Of a stretch of 39,375 nucleotides of DNA, positions 1 through 11,095 are shown piece by piece (within the stretch, counting starts at the first letter, position 1; the number at the start of each line of letters is the position of its first letter). Both the position numbers and the translations under genes were made by a program. The stretch comes from Chlorokybus atmophyticus. Its lineage: Eukaryota > Streptophyta > Chlorokybophyceae > Chlorokybales > Chlorokybaceae. A model generated the notes under the pieces. The model made no database searches. It saw only the letters and a list, made by a program, of their open reading frames with translations, and was not told the DNA's origin. The stretch is from the NCBI GenBank assembly GCA_009103225.1, contig RHPI01002990.1, forward strand, positions 6,477-45,851. Reading direction: 5' to 3'.

Positions 1-16
1 AGGGGGGGGGGGGGGG
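1..16. repeat. poly-G run at window edge
   Basis: An A followed by fifteen G residues opens the window. It lies inside the intron that interrupts the sulfotransferase gene, so it is either a natural homopolymer or a sequencing or assembly edge. Confidence 0.8.
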
Positions 17-36
17 CATGGCCACAGCACACTCAC

Positions 37-988
37 TTGAGACCCCTGCCAATGTGGTTGAACCACGACAAAGTCCTTGTAAGTGGGTCCCTCAGCACCA
101 CCAGCAGCTTGATTCTTGCTGCAAGTGCTGGCCCGTACGCGTGCAGCAGCCTTCCCACCGTCTGTGTGTTGGACAGATACCCTGGCGTGGCATCCATGAG
201 GTACCTCACATCACCCTCCTGCACCTCCTTGCATGGCGGGAACAGGTTGCTGTAGGCTGTAAGGACCTCCCCTGAGTCCGTGGCGTGGGGTTCCATCCCC
301 AATGCCAGCCTGCTGTTGAAGAAGTGGACCTCCTTGATGTCGCTGCGCACGGCACCGTGTGTATAGCGAGTATCTGTCAGGTAGCCCCACAGTGCTGTTG
401 AACCAGACTTGCCAGCGCCGATGAGGAAAAGGTTGGAAAGGGCGCGACCGCTGGGCTTGTAGCAGACAAGGCTCGTGACGGGGTTCAGGACCTGGGCGGG
501 AATGCAGGTATGTGCGTCCGCGCATTGGTGCTTTTTGTGATCACAACGTGACTGGGACTATCAGCAAGTGCGTACAGGTGCATATGCCCGTTGTGTATGT
601 ACATGTGAGGGGTGCAATGCGTCCGCACATTGGTGCTTGTTTTTGTGAACACAACGTGACTGTGACTGTGAGCAAGTGCGTGCAGATGCCAATGCCCGTT
701 TGTGTATGCACATGTGAGGGGTGCAATGCATGGTTATGGAAACTCAACTGCGTGCTCAGGTGGAAGCGCGGGGCTCGTCGAGCGGTCGCCGTTCTTGTTC
801 TGCATGGCCTTGGCGTTGAGACTGCGTGATGCTGAGCGCAGCGTCATGTTGGTGGGCCGCCATACGGCGTCCACCAGCGCCTTCCAGGCCGCCGCATCAA
901 AGTCAGCTTCTGCCACCGCTCCAGTCACGCAAACTTGGAGCAGCAGCACACCCATCACCAGCAACGCGGTAGCTGCTCTCCACGCCAT
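37..988 (-). CDS. sulfotransferase, secretory type, 5' part (two exons, runs off left edge)
   Basis: It is predicted to transfer sulfate from PAPS to a carbohydrate or protein in the Golgi lumen. Exon 1 is 988..749: ATG at 988, then a hydrophobic signal or anchor segment (ALLVMGVLLLQVCV, about residues 7-20) and an Ala-rich stretch. Exon 2 is 491..37. It carries the 5'-phosphosulfate-binding motif GAGKSGSTALWGYL, the usual KEVHFF that follows it, and the 3'-phosphate-binding motif VVLRDPLTRTLSWFNH. These two motifs in this order define PAPS sulfotransferases of the heparan-sulfate type. Splice sites used: donor GTTGAG after 749, acceptor CCCAG before 491 (both phase 0), and donor GTGAGT at 36..31, so the rest of the gene lies left of the window. 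The acceptor sugar cannot be told. The longer open frame beginning at 1018 starts with GTG, so the first ATG at 988 was chosen. The exon 1 donor is the least certain point. Confidence 0.85.
514..730. repeat. two tandem copies of a ~105-bp unit inside the sulfotransferase intron
   Basis: The stretch beginning GCGTCCGCGCATTGG at 514 recurs at about 619 as GCGTCCGCACATTGG. Both copies run through CACAACGTGACTG, AGCAAGTGCGT and CATGTGAGGGGTGCAATGC. Differences are scattered substitutions and small indels. The array fills nearly all of the intron between exons 1 and 2. Confidence 0.85.
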
Positions 989-2900
989 CCCTGCCGCCGC
1001 CGCCACCGCCGCCGCCACCTGGACGCCGCCCCTCCTCTTTCACATGTGATCAGTGGCACTGACTAAGCTGCCCCGCAAGCGCGTCGAGCGGGCGGGCGTT
1101 GCAAGCGGCAAGTCTTGGCCACGTGCAGTGCGGTAAGCCAGCAGCAGGGCGGGCGTGATACGAAGTACATCTCGTATCACTCGTACAAATAGGCACGTAG
1201 AGGCCTACCGTAGGCCTGTGTGACGTACCTCCATACTGAAGCGTCTCCAGAGGCGGTGTGGTATGTGTGTGGCCGGGACGCTCGGCAGTATCTGCCGGTC
1301 GGCCTTTGGACGGCACGTTATAAGTCCCTAACTTAACCATTAACTACATCAGGTAGGTTATGTTGATGTTGAGCCCTTCCAGATGCTTGGATGTCAGCAA
1401 ATTGTACTGGTGTGGTTGGGCGGTGCTGGCTGTAATAGTCCATTTGATGTTTGCTTGTGAGGTGGAGCACTTGTGTACATGTCGCGTTGGGCTGCTGCAC
1501 TGGTCAGCTGATGTTTTTCAAGGACCGCTGGATTGCGTATTTTGTAATTGAGTTATTACAAAGTATGATGTCTATTATTGGTATGCGTGCGCGTATGTTT
1601 GACTTCAATGGGTCTGCTGCTCAGATTGCAAACTGCTGCCGGTGTATTGGTTTTACAAGCGCATGTGCGCGTGTGCTTGAGATTGCAGTTAGCTACATAA
1701 CTTTTTAGCTGATGAGTTGGTATATGCGCATCTGATTTCTCTTCTATTTAAAAGGGGGGCATGCGTATCACTTTTTACGTGCATATGTGTGTCTATTTGA
1801 GCGTTCATGCGTCTGCAGCAGCTAGCTTCGTGGTGTGCGTGTATGCATGTGTGTGTCTATATTCATGCAGCATGGGCGTATCAATGTGTGCAGCTAAGGT
1901 GTGAGTGTGTGTGTGTGCATGTGTGGCCGTGCTGCTACTTGGCAAGGCATGTGCGTGCGTGCGTGCATCAGCAGCTTCTTGCATTTTGTACGTATGCCTT
2001 GTTAAGGTAGGGTTGGATACTGTGCGTGTATGCGAGTGATTACCATTTGTAGCTTACTAATACATTATTAAACACTCATATTTGTATTCGAATTCGTAGT
2101 ACCGTAATGCAATGTTGTGATGCAAGGCAAGTGCCTATTGAGACTTAACGGCTGAATAGCATATATGCATGCGTGCGCGCGCGCATGTACAAAAGATCGA
2201 ACACGAAATTCGTGCATGTTATTATGCGTGAGCATGCAAGCAAAAACAAAACACAAACTCATCTGAGCTACGCACGTGCTATCTACTACGCTTACGCTCA
2301 TCGTGGTTTTGTGAAGCTACGATTTGCTGATGCATAATGCGCAAGTGTTCATGCTCATTAAGTGAGTGCATACATGAGTATGATTAAACGTCTACTGAAC
2401 TATTGCTTATTTAACAAATGTACATGCACGAACTTATGTAGAGAGTGATACAACGACAGAAAAGGAACCACATTCAGCATTGACTCTATAACATCTGTAT
2501 ACATGTTTGTATATACAATGTGCGTGGCATGCGTAAATGCTGTTGATGTATCTTATGTGTTATACATTAATTGGTTGCAGCAATTGATTACGCATTTGCA
2601 TACTCGTTGAATACTCGACTCATATACAAATATTCTAATGTGCATAAACAATGCCATTACGTGGCACGTAATATGCAACACACAAGAGTTGTGTATAGCA
2701 TATTATATATATACATATATATGTATATCTATATGTACACTCTGACTTTTCATGTTAACGTATATAAATATGTAACCATATACAACGTATATCTGAAGCT
2801 AGTATACCACCCGTTTCCTTGTCGTATGATAATGTACAAGACATACGTAGACCATGTATACTAGCATAGTAATTAAATGAGGTTATAGTACACCTCTATA
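989..2900. other. intergenic region, no supported gene
   Basis: No ORF here has splice-consistent extensions or recognisable motifs. From 1020 to 1340 the sequence is GC-balanced and should hold the sulfotransferase promoter. From about 1800 to 2000 it is rich in GTGTG and GCATGTG runs. From 2050 to 2880 it turns AT-rich, with a TATATA/TATGTA tract around 2700-2735. Confidence 0.6.
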
Positions 2901-2935
2901 CCGGTGGTACTACCGGTAATTGCATCACATTTGAC

Positions 2936-3140
2936 CAAGTTGTACGCCTGCGCCGACGCGGCGGCGGACGGGCGTCGACGGCCCCAACTCGGTTAGGCGC
3001 CGAGGCGGGCGGCCGGCGCAGCGCCGGCCTCGCGCAGCTCTTGGCCTTTCCCGCCGGGGCGTCTCTCCGCGAGCTTCCGACTCCGCGACTCGCCAAACTA
3101 ACCGTGCAGAAAGTTTGCCAGAGCCCCTGCCAGCCCAGGC
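2936..3140. other. abrupt GC-rich island with a perfect 9-bp palindrome
   Basis: Straight after the AT-rich region the sequence becomes strongly GC-rich. At 3011-3029 GGCCGGCGC, one A, then GCGCCGGCC form a perfect inverted repeat. The island sits about 0.9 kb upstream of the GT61 start. It could be a CpG-rich promoter-like element or a repeat fragment; no gene is visible. Confidence 0.5.
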
Positions 3141-4071
3141 TTTGCTCCAATGGCTGATTCTTGGTTTCTCAGATTCGGAGTCTCGGAGTCACTGAGATAC
3201 GCAGCCGAGTTAGTTTATGCGGCAGGATATGGCCGAGTCGCGACACGACCTCTGCAGCATTGTACAACGCCAACCCCCCATAATACGAACAAACCGTGCC
3301 AGCTTGCCGGCTTGCTAGGGCCCCTGCCAGCCTGCCATATTCCCTCCGCGTCCATCGGTGTTTGTCGGTTGTCCTCCGGGACGCCCTATGTGTCGGACCG
3401 GTAGCGCTGCCGCCCTTAACCGGCTGAGCAAGCGGGAGGGCCGATGAGACCGTACCTTTTGCCAGGAGAGGAGAGGAGCCGCCTGTGTTGCCTGAGAGCA
3501 CTAGCCAGCCGTGTAGGATATCTCACTCCCCCCCTTCGCGCTGCATCGCTCCAGGAAGAGGATGCCCTACAGATGGTGCGCGAGGGAAGGCAAAGCTTTA
3601 GCCCCTCCACACGCCAGCAGCTCAGCAGAATAGTGGTAGTCAGCGTCGTTGTTATCAGTCTGGTGGACAGACATAAGGGCGGAGAAACTCTCGGGCAAGT
3701 GGGCGAATTTGGGCATACCACTAGTAGCAGGCAGCCATGGGCAGCGCTCCTGGCAGGCGCAGCGCTAGTGCCAGCAGCAGCAGCGGTGAAGGGTCACCTG
3801 TAGGAGGCGCCGTCCCCGCAGCGCTAAAGCTCGCGTTGATTGACGCAGGTTAGTCAAGGGGGAGCTTTCAGAGAGACTCTGCAGCCAGCCTTGAATCCGT
3901 TACAGCATGCACTGGAAAGCTGTCAAATCACACATGTCATGTCATGTCATCCCATGCAATAACATCGTTAGTCCAGCTCGGGGATCCTCTGTCTGAAACG
4001 ACTACACAGCGTCACGGCCAGAGAGCACTCGACACTGTTTCCAGTCCTTTGTACATTGCGCACACACATTG
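3141..4071. other. upstream region of the GT61 gene, no supported gene
   Basis: Several 80-120-codon frames overlap on both strands at 3150-3800, but none shows a domain, a signal peptide or splice-supported continuation. The phrase CCCCTGCCAGCC occurs at about 3125 and again at about 3322. The region should contain the GT61 promoter and 5' UTR, but no TATA box or other element stands out. Confidence 0.5.
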
Positions 4072-6662
<2,591 letters not shown>

Positions 6663-7428
6663 TAAGTCAATTTGTGATGCTGTGTGCGTCATGATTGACA
6701 GTCGTGACAGTCATAGGCACCCGTTTGGTAAGTAAACGGTTCAAGTTGTTAGCACGAAGATAACAACATTATGCATGTGATGATATGTGCTAAGATGGAC
6801 ACTTAGAGATGAAGAGTCATGAACAATGGCAAACACAATCAGGACCATTTTACCTAAAACTTGCAACACATGTACGAGTTTAGCATGTACGCTTGCAACA
6901 ACAGCTAAATAGCATTGCTACTACACTTGTCGTTACTCAACCTTAGCTTATCAATACTTGCGTTAGCGATGAGATCTTGAGCGCGTGTATACTTTAATCA
7001 GGTTGCAACCCCGCACATTGTCGTGCCATAAGTACTCATTACCATGCATAATCGACTTTCATTCAAGGCCACATTCAACAGATAGAGTCATGAGGCATAT
7101 GTAAATATACAACGAAAGCTATACATACCACATCTTTAAAAGGAGCTTTTAACACGCAAAATCTCTACGTGTACTATGTCAAACTACGATACTACATGCA
7201 TGTCATTGGACCCTCTCTTGATTGAAGGGAAAGGGCTAGGATTTTAGCGCACAGCTGAGCAGGGGGGTGGGGGTGGGGGGTGGAGTAACCCTTCCTACAT
7301 CTTATTTGCCTACAATGTCGGCAACACTGCCACGGCTTAAGGGAGTCTAGGACCAACACCCCCACGCACAATCTTGTGAGGAGGTGCAGTCTGAGAAGGC
7401 CATTGGTTGCGTAAGAAATCAGCAACGC
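6663..7428. other. intergenic region, no supported gene
   Basis: This is an AT-leaning stretch with only short frames. A G-rich run (GGGGGGTGGGGGTGGGG) lies at 7262-7280. No family was recognised. The first part should contain the 3' UTR of the GT61 gene. Confidence 0.55.
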
Positions 7429-7959
7429 TCAGCCCCGCCCATTAAAAAAAAGTGTTGCCTGAGGAATTATATTTTCCAGGCCCCCCATGTTCTTGTAATA
7501 CACGGAGTGGTACCGGACGCTAAAAGCATCGAATATGTGTTCAATACTTTGAGACTCTTCCCAAGAGTGCTGCCCCTTTTGTTGTTGAAACTGCTCCTCC
7601 ACCACGATCACAACAGCAGCCGGAGCACCCCAACATGGGGAATTCACCTCCTCCGCGCCTGTTAGCAGACCCGCACGCACATGAGTGCCCGGCGGGGCCC
7701 ACTGCACCTCTACTAGGCTATGTGTAATGCCTTGGCGCTGCCGGTGCGTTTGACGAGCGGTTTCACCCGTCGCCGCCATCAAACGCATGCAAAGCCGTGT
7801 ATATGCAATTAAGGCATCATTGCCTAAATCTGTTCCCCAATACAAACACACCAGCTGATGGGAGAAGACTTGGAACAGGATCCACAACAGGGTATCGTAC
7901 GGCCCGGCGAACATTATGGCTTGAGTTGTCGGACAATTCCACAGCTTTGCCGCATACAT
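7429..7959 (-). CDS. unrecognised 176-codon ORF, possibly a retroelement remnant
   Basis: An uninterrupted frame runs from ATG at 7959 to a stop at 7429. It starts MYAAKLWNCPTTQAIMF and includes a hydrophobic patch (DTLLWILFQVF), an Arg/Gln-rich stretch (RQTHRQRQG) and an Ala/Val-rich run near the middle. I recognise no domain. It lies on the same strand as the gypsy integrase remnant at 9.1-10.3 kb and downstream of it in transcription order. It could be a third ORF of such an element, a separate transposon fragment, a single-exon gene or chance. No splice-consistent neighbours were found. Confidence 0.3.
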   Translation of the reverse strand: MYAAKLWNCPTTQAIMFAGPYDTLLWILFQVFSHQLVCLYWGTDLGNDALIAYTRLCMRLMAATGETARQTHRQRQGITHSLVEVQWAPPGTHVRAGLLTGAEEVNSPCWGAPAAVVIVVEEQFQQQKGQHSWEESQSIEHIFDAFSVRYHSVYYKNMGGLENIIPQATLFFNGRG

Positions 7960-8000
7960 CGACGGTGGAGATACGAAGTGTGTCGGGCGGAGAAGAGTAA

Positions 8001-8210
8001 AGGGTTACGCTGGCTCGAACAGCTGCAAGGAAAGCCATGCATGCTAAGACATGCTACTGCAGCATGCTATAGCATGTCAGTAAAAGTAAAAGTTAACCCA
8101 TCAACAAGTGCTCATCAGAGCTTGTTCAGTGCTAAGTAACACGGACATGTGGAGCTGATCCCCACTATAGTGTACATGCTGTGCTGTAGGACACACAGTC
8201 GACGAGCCAC
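8001..8210. repeat. direct repeat copy A (~210 bp)
   Basis: It starts AGGGTTACGC and ends near GAGCCAC. Long stretches match copy B at 8821-9034, including GCATGTCAGTAAAAGTAAA, TAACACGGACATGTG and TACATGCTGTGCTGTAGGAC. It contains nested palindromes around CATGCTACTGCAGCATG. Confidence 0.85.
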
Positions 8211-8820
8211 TACTATAGGTAGTGATGTTTACATAGTTCTTTGCATGAGTGGAAAATGTGCTACACTGTTAAGTGAGGTGAATGAACAAGCATGCGTTGA
8301 TGCTATGCCCTGACTGAGGTTAACAAGCACACCGCAACCAAGCACACCAAGTCCATATCAATGACAAGCACGGTGCACAAGAGCATGCACAGACTTTCAC
8401 ACGGCGGAAAGATTCTTGAAAAACGGGACGACGTGTTCGTAGTTCAAGTCGCTTCACAAGCTCTTACCTTTCTCGCTCATAGTGTCACCATCTGATCCGG
8501 TGAACACCCTGACTACTTTTACAAGTCAAATCATAACTGTTCAGAACATAAGCTAATGGTCATATTGAGGCTATTTCCAACAAAGCCCCCACTTGATATA
8601 AAACATAACCTATAACCAAACTCACAATAACTGTTACGCGCGGTGACTGCATAGGCTATATAACCATGAGCTAGTCTCAAGTCATGTGCTAGCTTCTGGC
8701 TAGTGGCGCGCGCAGGTCTTCATACTCATAGGCCGAGCGTGTACTTTTATGCAGGCATGCTCAATAAAAACTAGCATGCAAGGACAATAGGCATAACAGC
8801 TGTCTGGCCGAGACGAATTG
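8211..8820. other. spacer between the two direct repeats, no supported gene
   Basis: About 610 bp with no coding frame, domain or clear secondary repeat. If the flanking repeats are terminal repeats, this would be the body of a small non-autonomous element, but no primer site or polypurine tract can be pointed to. Confidence 0.5.
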
Positions 8821-9034
8821 AGGGTCACGCTGTTTTAAACAGATGCAAGAAAAGCCATGCTTGCTAAACATGCTTCTGCAGCATGCTGTAGCATGTCAGT
8901 AAAAGTAAATAACAACGCATCTCTCATAGCAATAAGTGCTCATTAGAGCTTGTTCGTTGCTATGTAACACGGACATGTGCGGTTAATCCCCACCATAATG
9001 TACATGCTGTGCTGTAGGACACACGGCAAGCCAC
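8821..9034. repeat. direct repeat copy B (~210 bp), next to the gypsy remnant
   Basis: It starts AGGGTCACGC and parallels copy A to GCCAC at about 9034. It begins about 40 bp beyond the end of the PHD-tailed integrase in that element's reading direction, so it may be the element's 3' UTR or a terminal repeat. Clear TG...CA ends were not found. Confidence 0.8.
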
Positions 9035-9071
9035 ATCCCCTGAGCTTCTAGGAAGGTTCCGACTTTGGAGC

Positions 9072-10270
9072 TCATTTCTTAATGCAAGTGCGGAGGTCTA
9101 TTATTGCGGCAATCATTGCACCAATACTCCTCCATGGCATTGCATGTAACGGGGGCTGCAGGCAGTAGCAGTGCAAGCCCTTGTTGCAGCCATCGCAAAG
9201 CATCATTAAAGGGTCATCATTGGCACTGCCACAGCGCTCGCAATGCGTGCTACGAGGGGGCAAGGGTGCTTGATGCGCCCGAAGCCAGCTACGTAAGGGA
9301 GGTGACATGGCGCGCGGTCCACCATGTTGTCCTTCAACTTTTTGCCGGTCTGGCTGACGAAGTCCAACACTCTTGTGGGGTACACCTTAGGTACCTTGTA
9401 TACAGTGCGGCTGAAGGAGGTGTCCAATGTGTCTTTTGTAGCTGCTATGCGATAGGCAAAGTCTCCTGCTTGGATCGACATTGCCGCTCTATGTAGAAAC
9501 CACTGCGCACGCGCTCGTAGTGCAGCGTGTCGTGATGCTGCACGATGCGCAAATTGTTAAAGCCCATGGTGACGGTGCGCTCAAATAGCATTGCGTGCGT
9601 GGCGATGTCGTGGTGCATCCAGTCGGGGTCACCGAGGTTGTTCACCACACGATCCACCTCCTGCTGTGCGTGGAAAGAAAGCAGCGGCAGTCGCCCGACA
9701 CCGAGTAGTACAGACTGTACTCGCGCAGGGCTGCTTGCTTGGACAGTTGATGCATAAGCCCCACCCAGGGGAGGTGGTCATCTCGGGTGTTCTTCTCATA
9801 CTCCGGTACATATTTGCGGAGTGCTTTCTTAATGGTCTGCATTGTGCACTCGGCGAGGACATCGGCTTGAGGGTGGTCACGCAAGGTACGCCAATGTAGC
9901 ACCTGTTCAAGAGGGTGTCGAATTCCCCTCTGAACTCGGTGCCTTGGTCGATGATGACCTCAGCGCAGCTGCCGAACCGGCTGAGGACATGAGAGAGGAA
10001 GGCTTGAGACACCCCCCTACTGCTCTTGTCGGGTAGTGGCACCAGCTCCACCCACTTGGAGAAGTGGTCGATCATTACATTAGAATATAGCAATTGTTGC
10101 GTGCTAAGGGTGCCAAGCCTCCCAAGATGTCGAGCCCCCATTGGTTGAAGAGGCCGGAGATGGGAAGAGGGTGCAATGTGGCATTGCGTGTGTTGAGGCT
10201 GGCGCGCACCATGTCACACTGTTGGCAATGACTTACGGACTCTCAAACCTACTTGGACAACCCATGCCAC
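9072..10270 (-). mobile_element. degenerate Ty3/gypsy retroelement: integrase with C-terminal PHD finger
   Basis: Read on the minus strand, the order is: the end of the integrase H2C2 zinc finger (HCQQCD, about 10231-10214), then LFNQWGLDILGG, the first catalytic Asp in IDHFSKWVEL (about 10075-10043), the second in IIDQGTEFRG (about 9960-9927), and the catalytic Glu in LAECTMQTIKKAL (about 9860-9818). The C-terminal tail ends in DRAPCHLP (about 9325) and is followed by a PHD finger. Frames switch at about 10110, 9900, 9650, 9480, 9270 and 9130, and the finger's first half is lost to stops near 10245, so this is a pseudogene. No reverse transcriptase survives. All three DDE residues are still spelled out across the frames. 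Gypsy elements with a PHD-like tail after integrase are, to my knowledge, a feature of algal genomes. Confidence 0.85.
9105..9245 (-). pseudogene. PHD finger at the end of the gypsy integrase, split by a frameshift
   Basis: The first part reads CERCGS, then MMLCDGCNKGLHCYCLQPPL. This gives the first two cysteine pairs, the His and the next Cys of a C4HC3 PHD finger. The final pair, YWCNDC, lies in another frame just after CATGCCATGG. PHD fingers in general read histone tails, so the domain may have steered integration (inference). Confidence 0.8.
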
Positions 10271-10612
10271 CAATATTGTGCCCTCTCTAAGCTAACTGTA
10301 CGCTTTGTTAACTTACGATGATGCATGCAACTATGCACAACAAGCATACACAGCATAATTGCAGGAACGGAGCTACAGCGCCGACGAAGTGATTAGAGAA
10401 GTGAACTTACTTAGTAATAACTGCGGCCTGTCGGCTCTAAGCCCTTAGTCTAGGTCCTAGCAAAGACCAAATCAGACAATACTAGTCCTAACTACCTGCA
10501 GCCTATACATACAGCTGCAGTCTATGTGTAGCTTATCAAGTACAAGCTTAATAAGGGCTAGCTAAGCTGACTAGACAATAGCACATAAGTGTCATATGCT
10601 ATATATGTATAG
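10271..10612. other. spacer between gypsy and copia 1, no supported gene
   Basis: No coding frame or domain is visible. Short inverted and repeated words (CTAAGC, CTAGTC) are frequent. The last five bases, TATAG, are the likely left target-site copy for copia 1. Confidence 0.5.
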
Positions 10613-10944
10613 TGTTGAGAGTAGATCATGTCACATATGGTTTATGACTCTCGTGACTTGTATGCAATCAGCTTGTCTATTAAGACTCTGAGTAGCTTAT
10701 CTAGTAACATTAGATAAGCTACTCAATACTGCAATTGTATATAGGCTGCAGGCAATTGGGACTGGCACAATCCTTTTGGTCTTTCTAGTAAGACCCAAGT
10801 CAGGGCCCAGTGCCGATGCAGCCAGCGTTCTATCAGTATAGTCTACTCTTGAGTCAGTTCCGGTGGTGTAGCTTGCACAAGCTCAACCATTGCGTGTGTA
10901 TGTTGTATGCTGTGCATGGTTGCATGCAATAGCTCCAGTTAATA
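10613..10944 (+). repeat. 5' LTR of copia 1
   Basis: It begins TGTTGAGA and ends AATA; the 3' LTR keeps the expected CA end (AACA). Shared words include GGTTTATGACTCTC, GAGTCAGGGCCCAG-type sequence, GTGTAGCTTGCACAAGCTC and GGTTGCATGCAATAGCTCC. Confidence 0.93.
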
Positions 10945-10962
10945 GGTTATGAGCCCACACCC
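10945..10962 (+). promoter_or_regulatory. primer-binding site of the half-tRNA-Met type
   Basis: Directly after the 5' LTR comes GGTTATGAGCCC. Its reverse complement, GGGCTCATAACC, is the anticodon stem-loop of an initiator methionine tRNA (CAU anticodon). Most LTR elements pair with the tRNA 3' end; Drosophila copia and yeast Ty5 instead use a 5' half-tRNA cut in the anticodon loop. This site has that form. Confidence 0.8.
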
Positions 10963-11095
10963 ATGCTAGAGCTGTGTGTAGCTTGAGACAGTGATTGTCC
11001 TCTGTGTTGGACGTTGTTGAAACGTTGCTGGTTATTGGAGCTGTTTTAAAAGGGTAGGCAAACGGGCAAGAGGTCTGCTGGAAGTTTGCTGAAGG

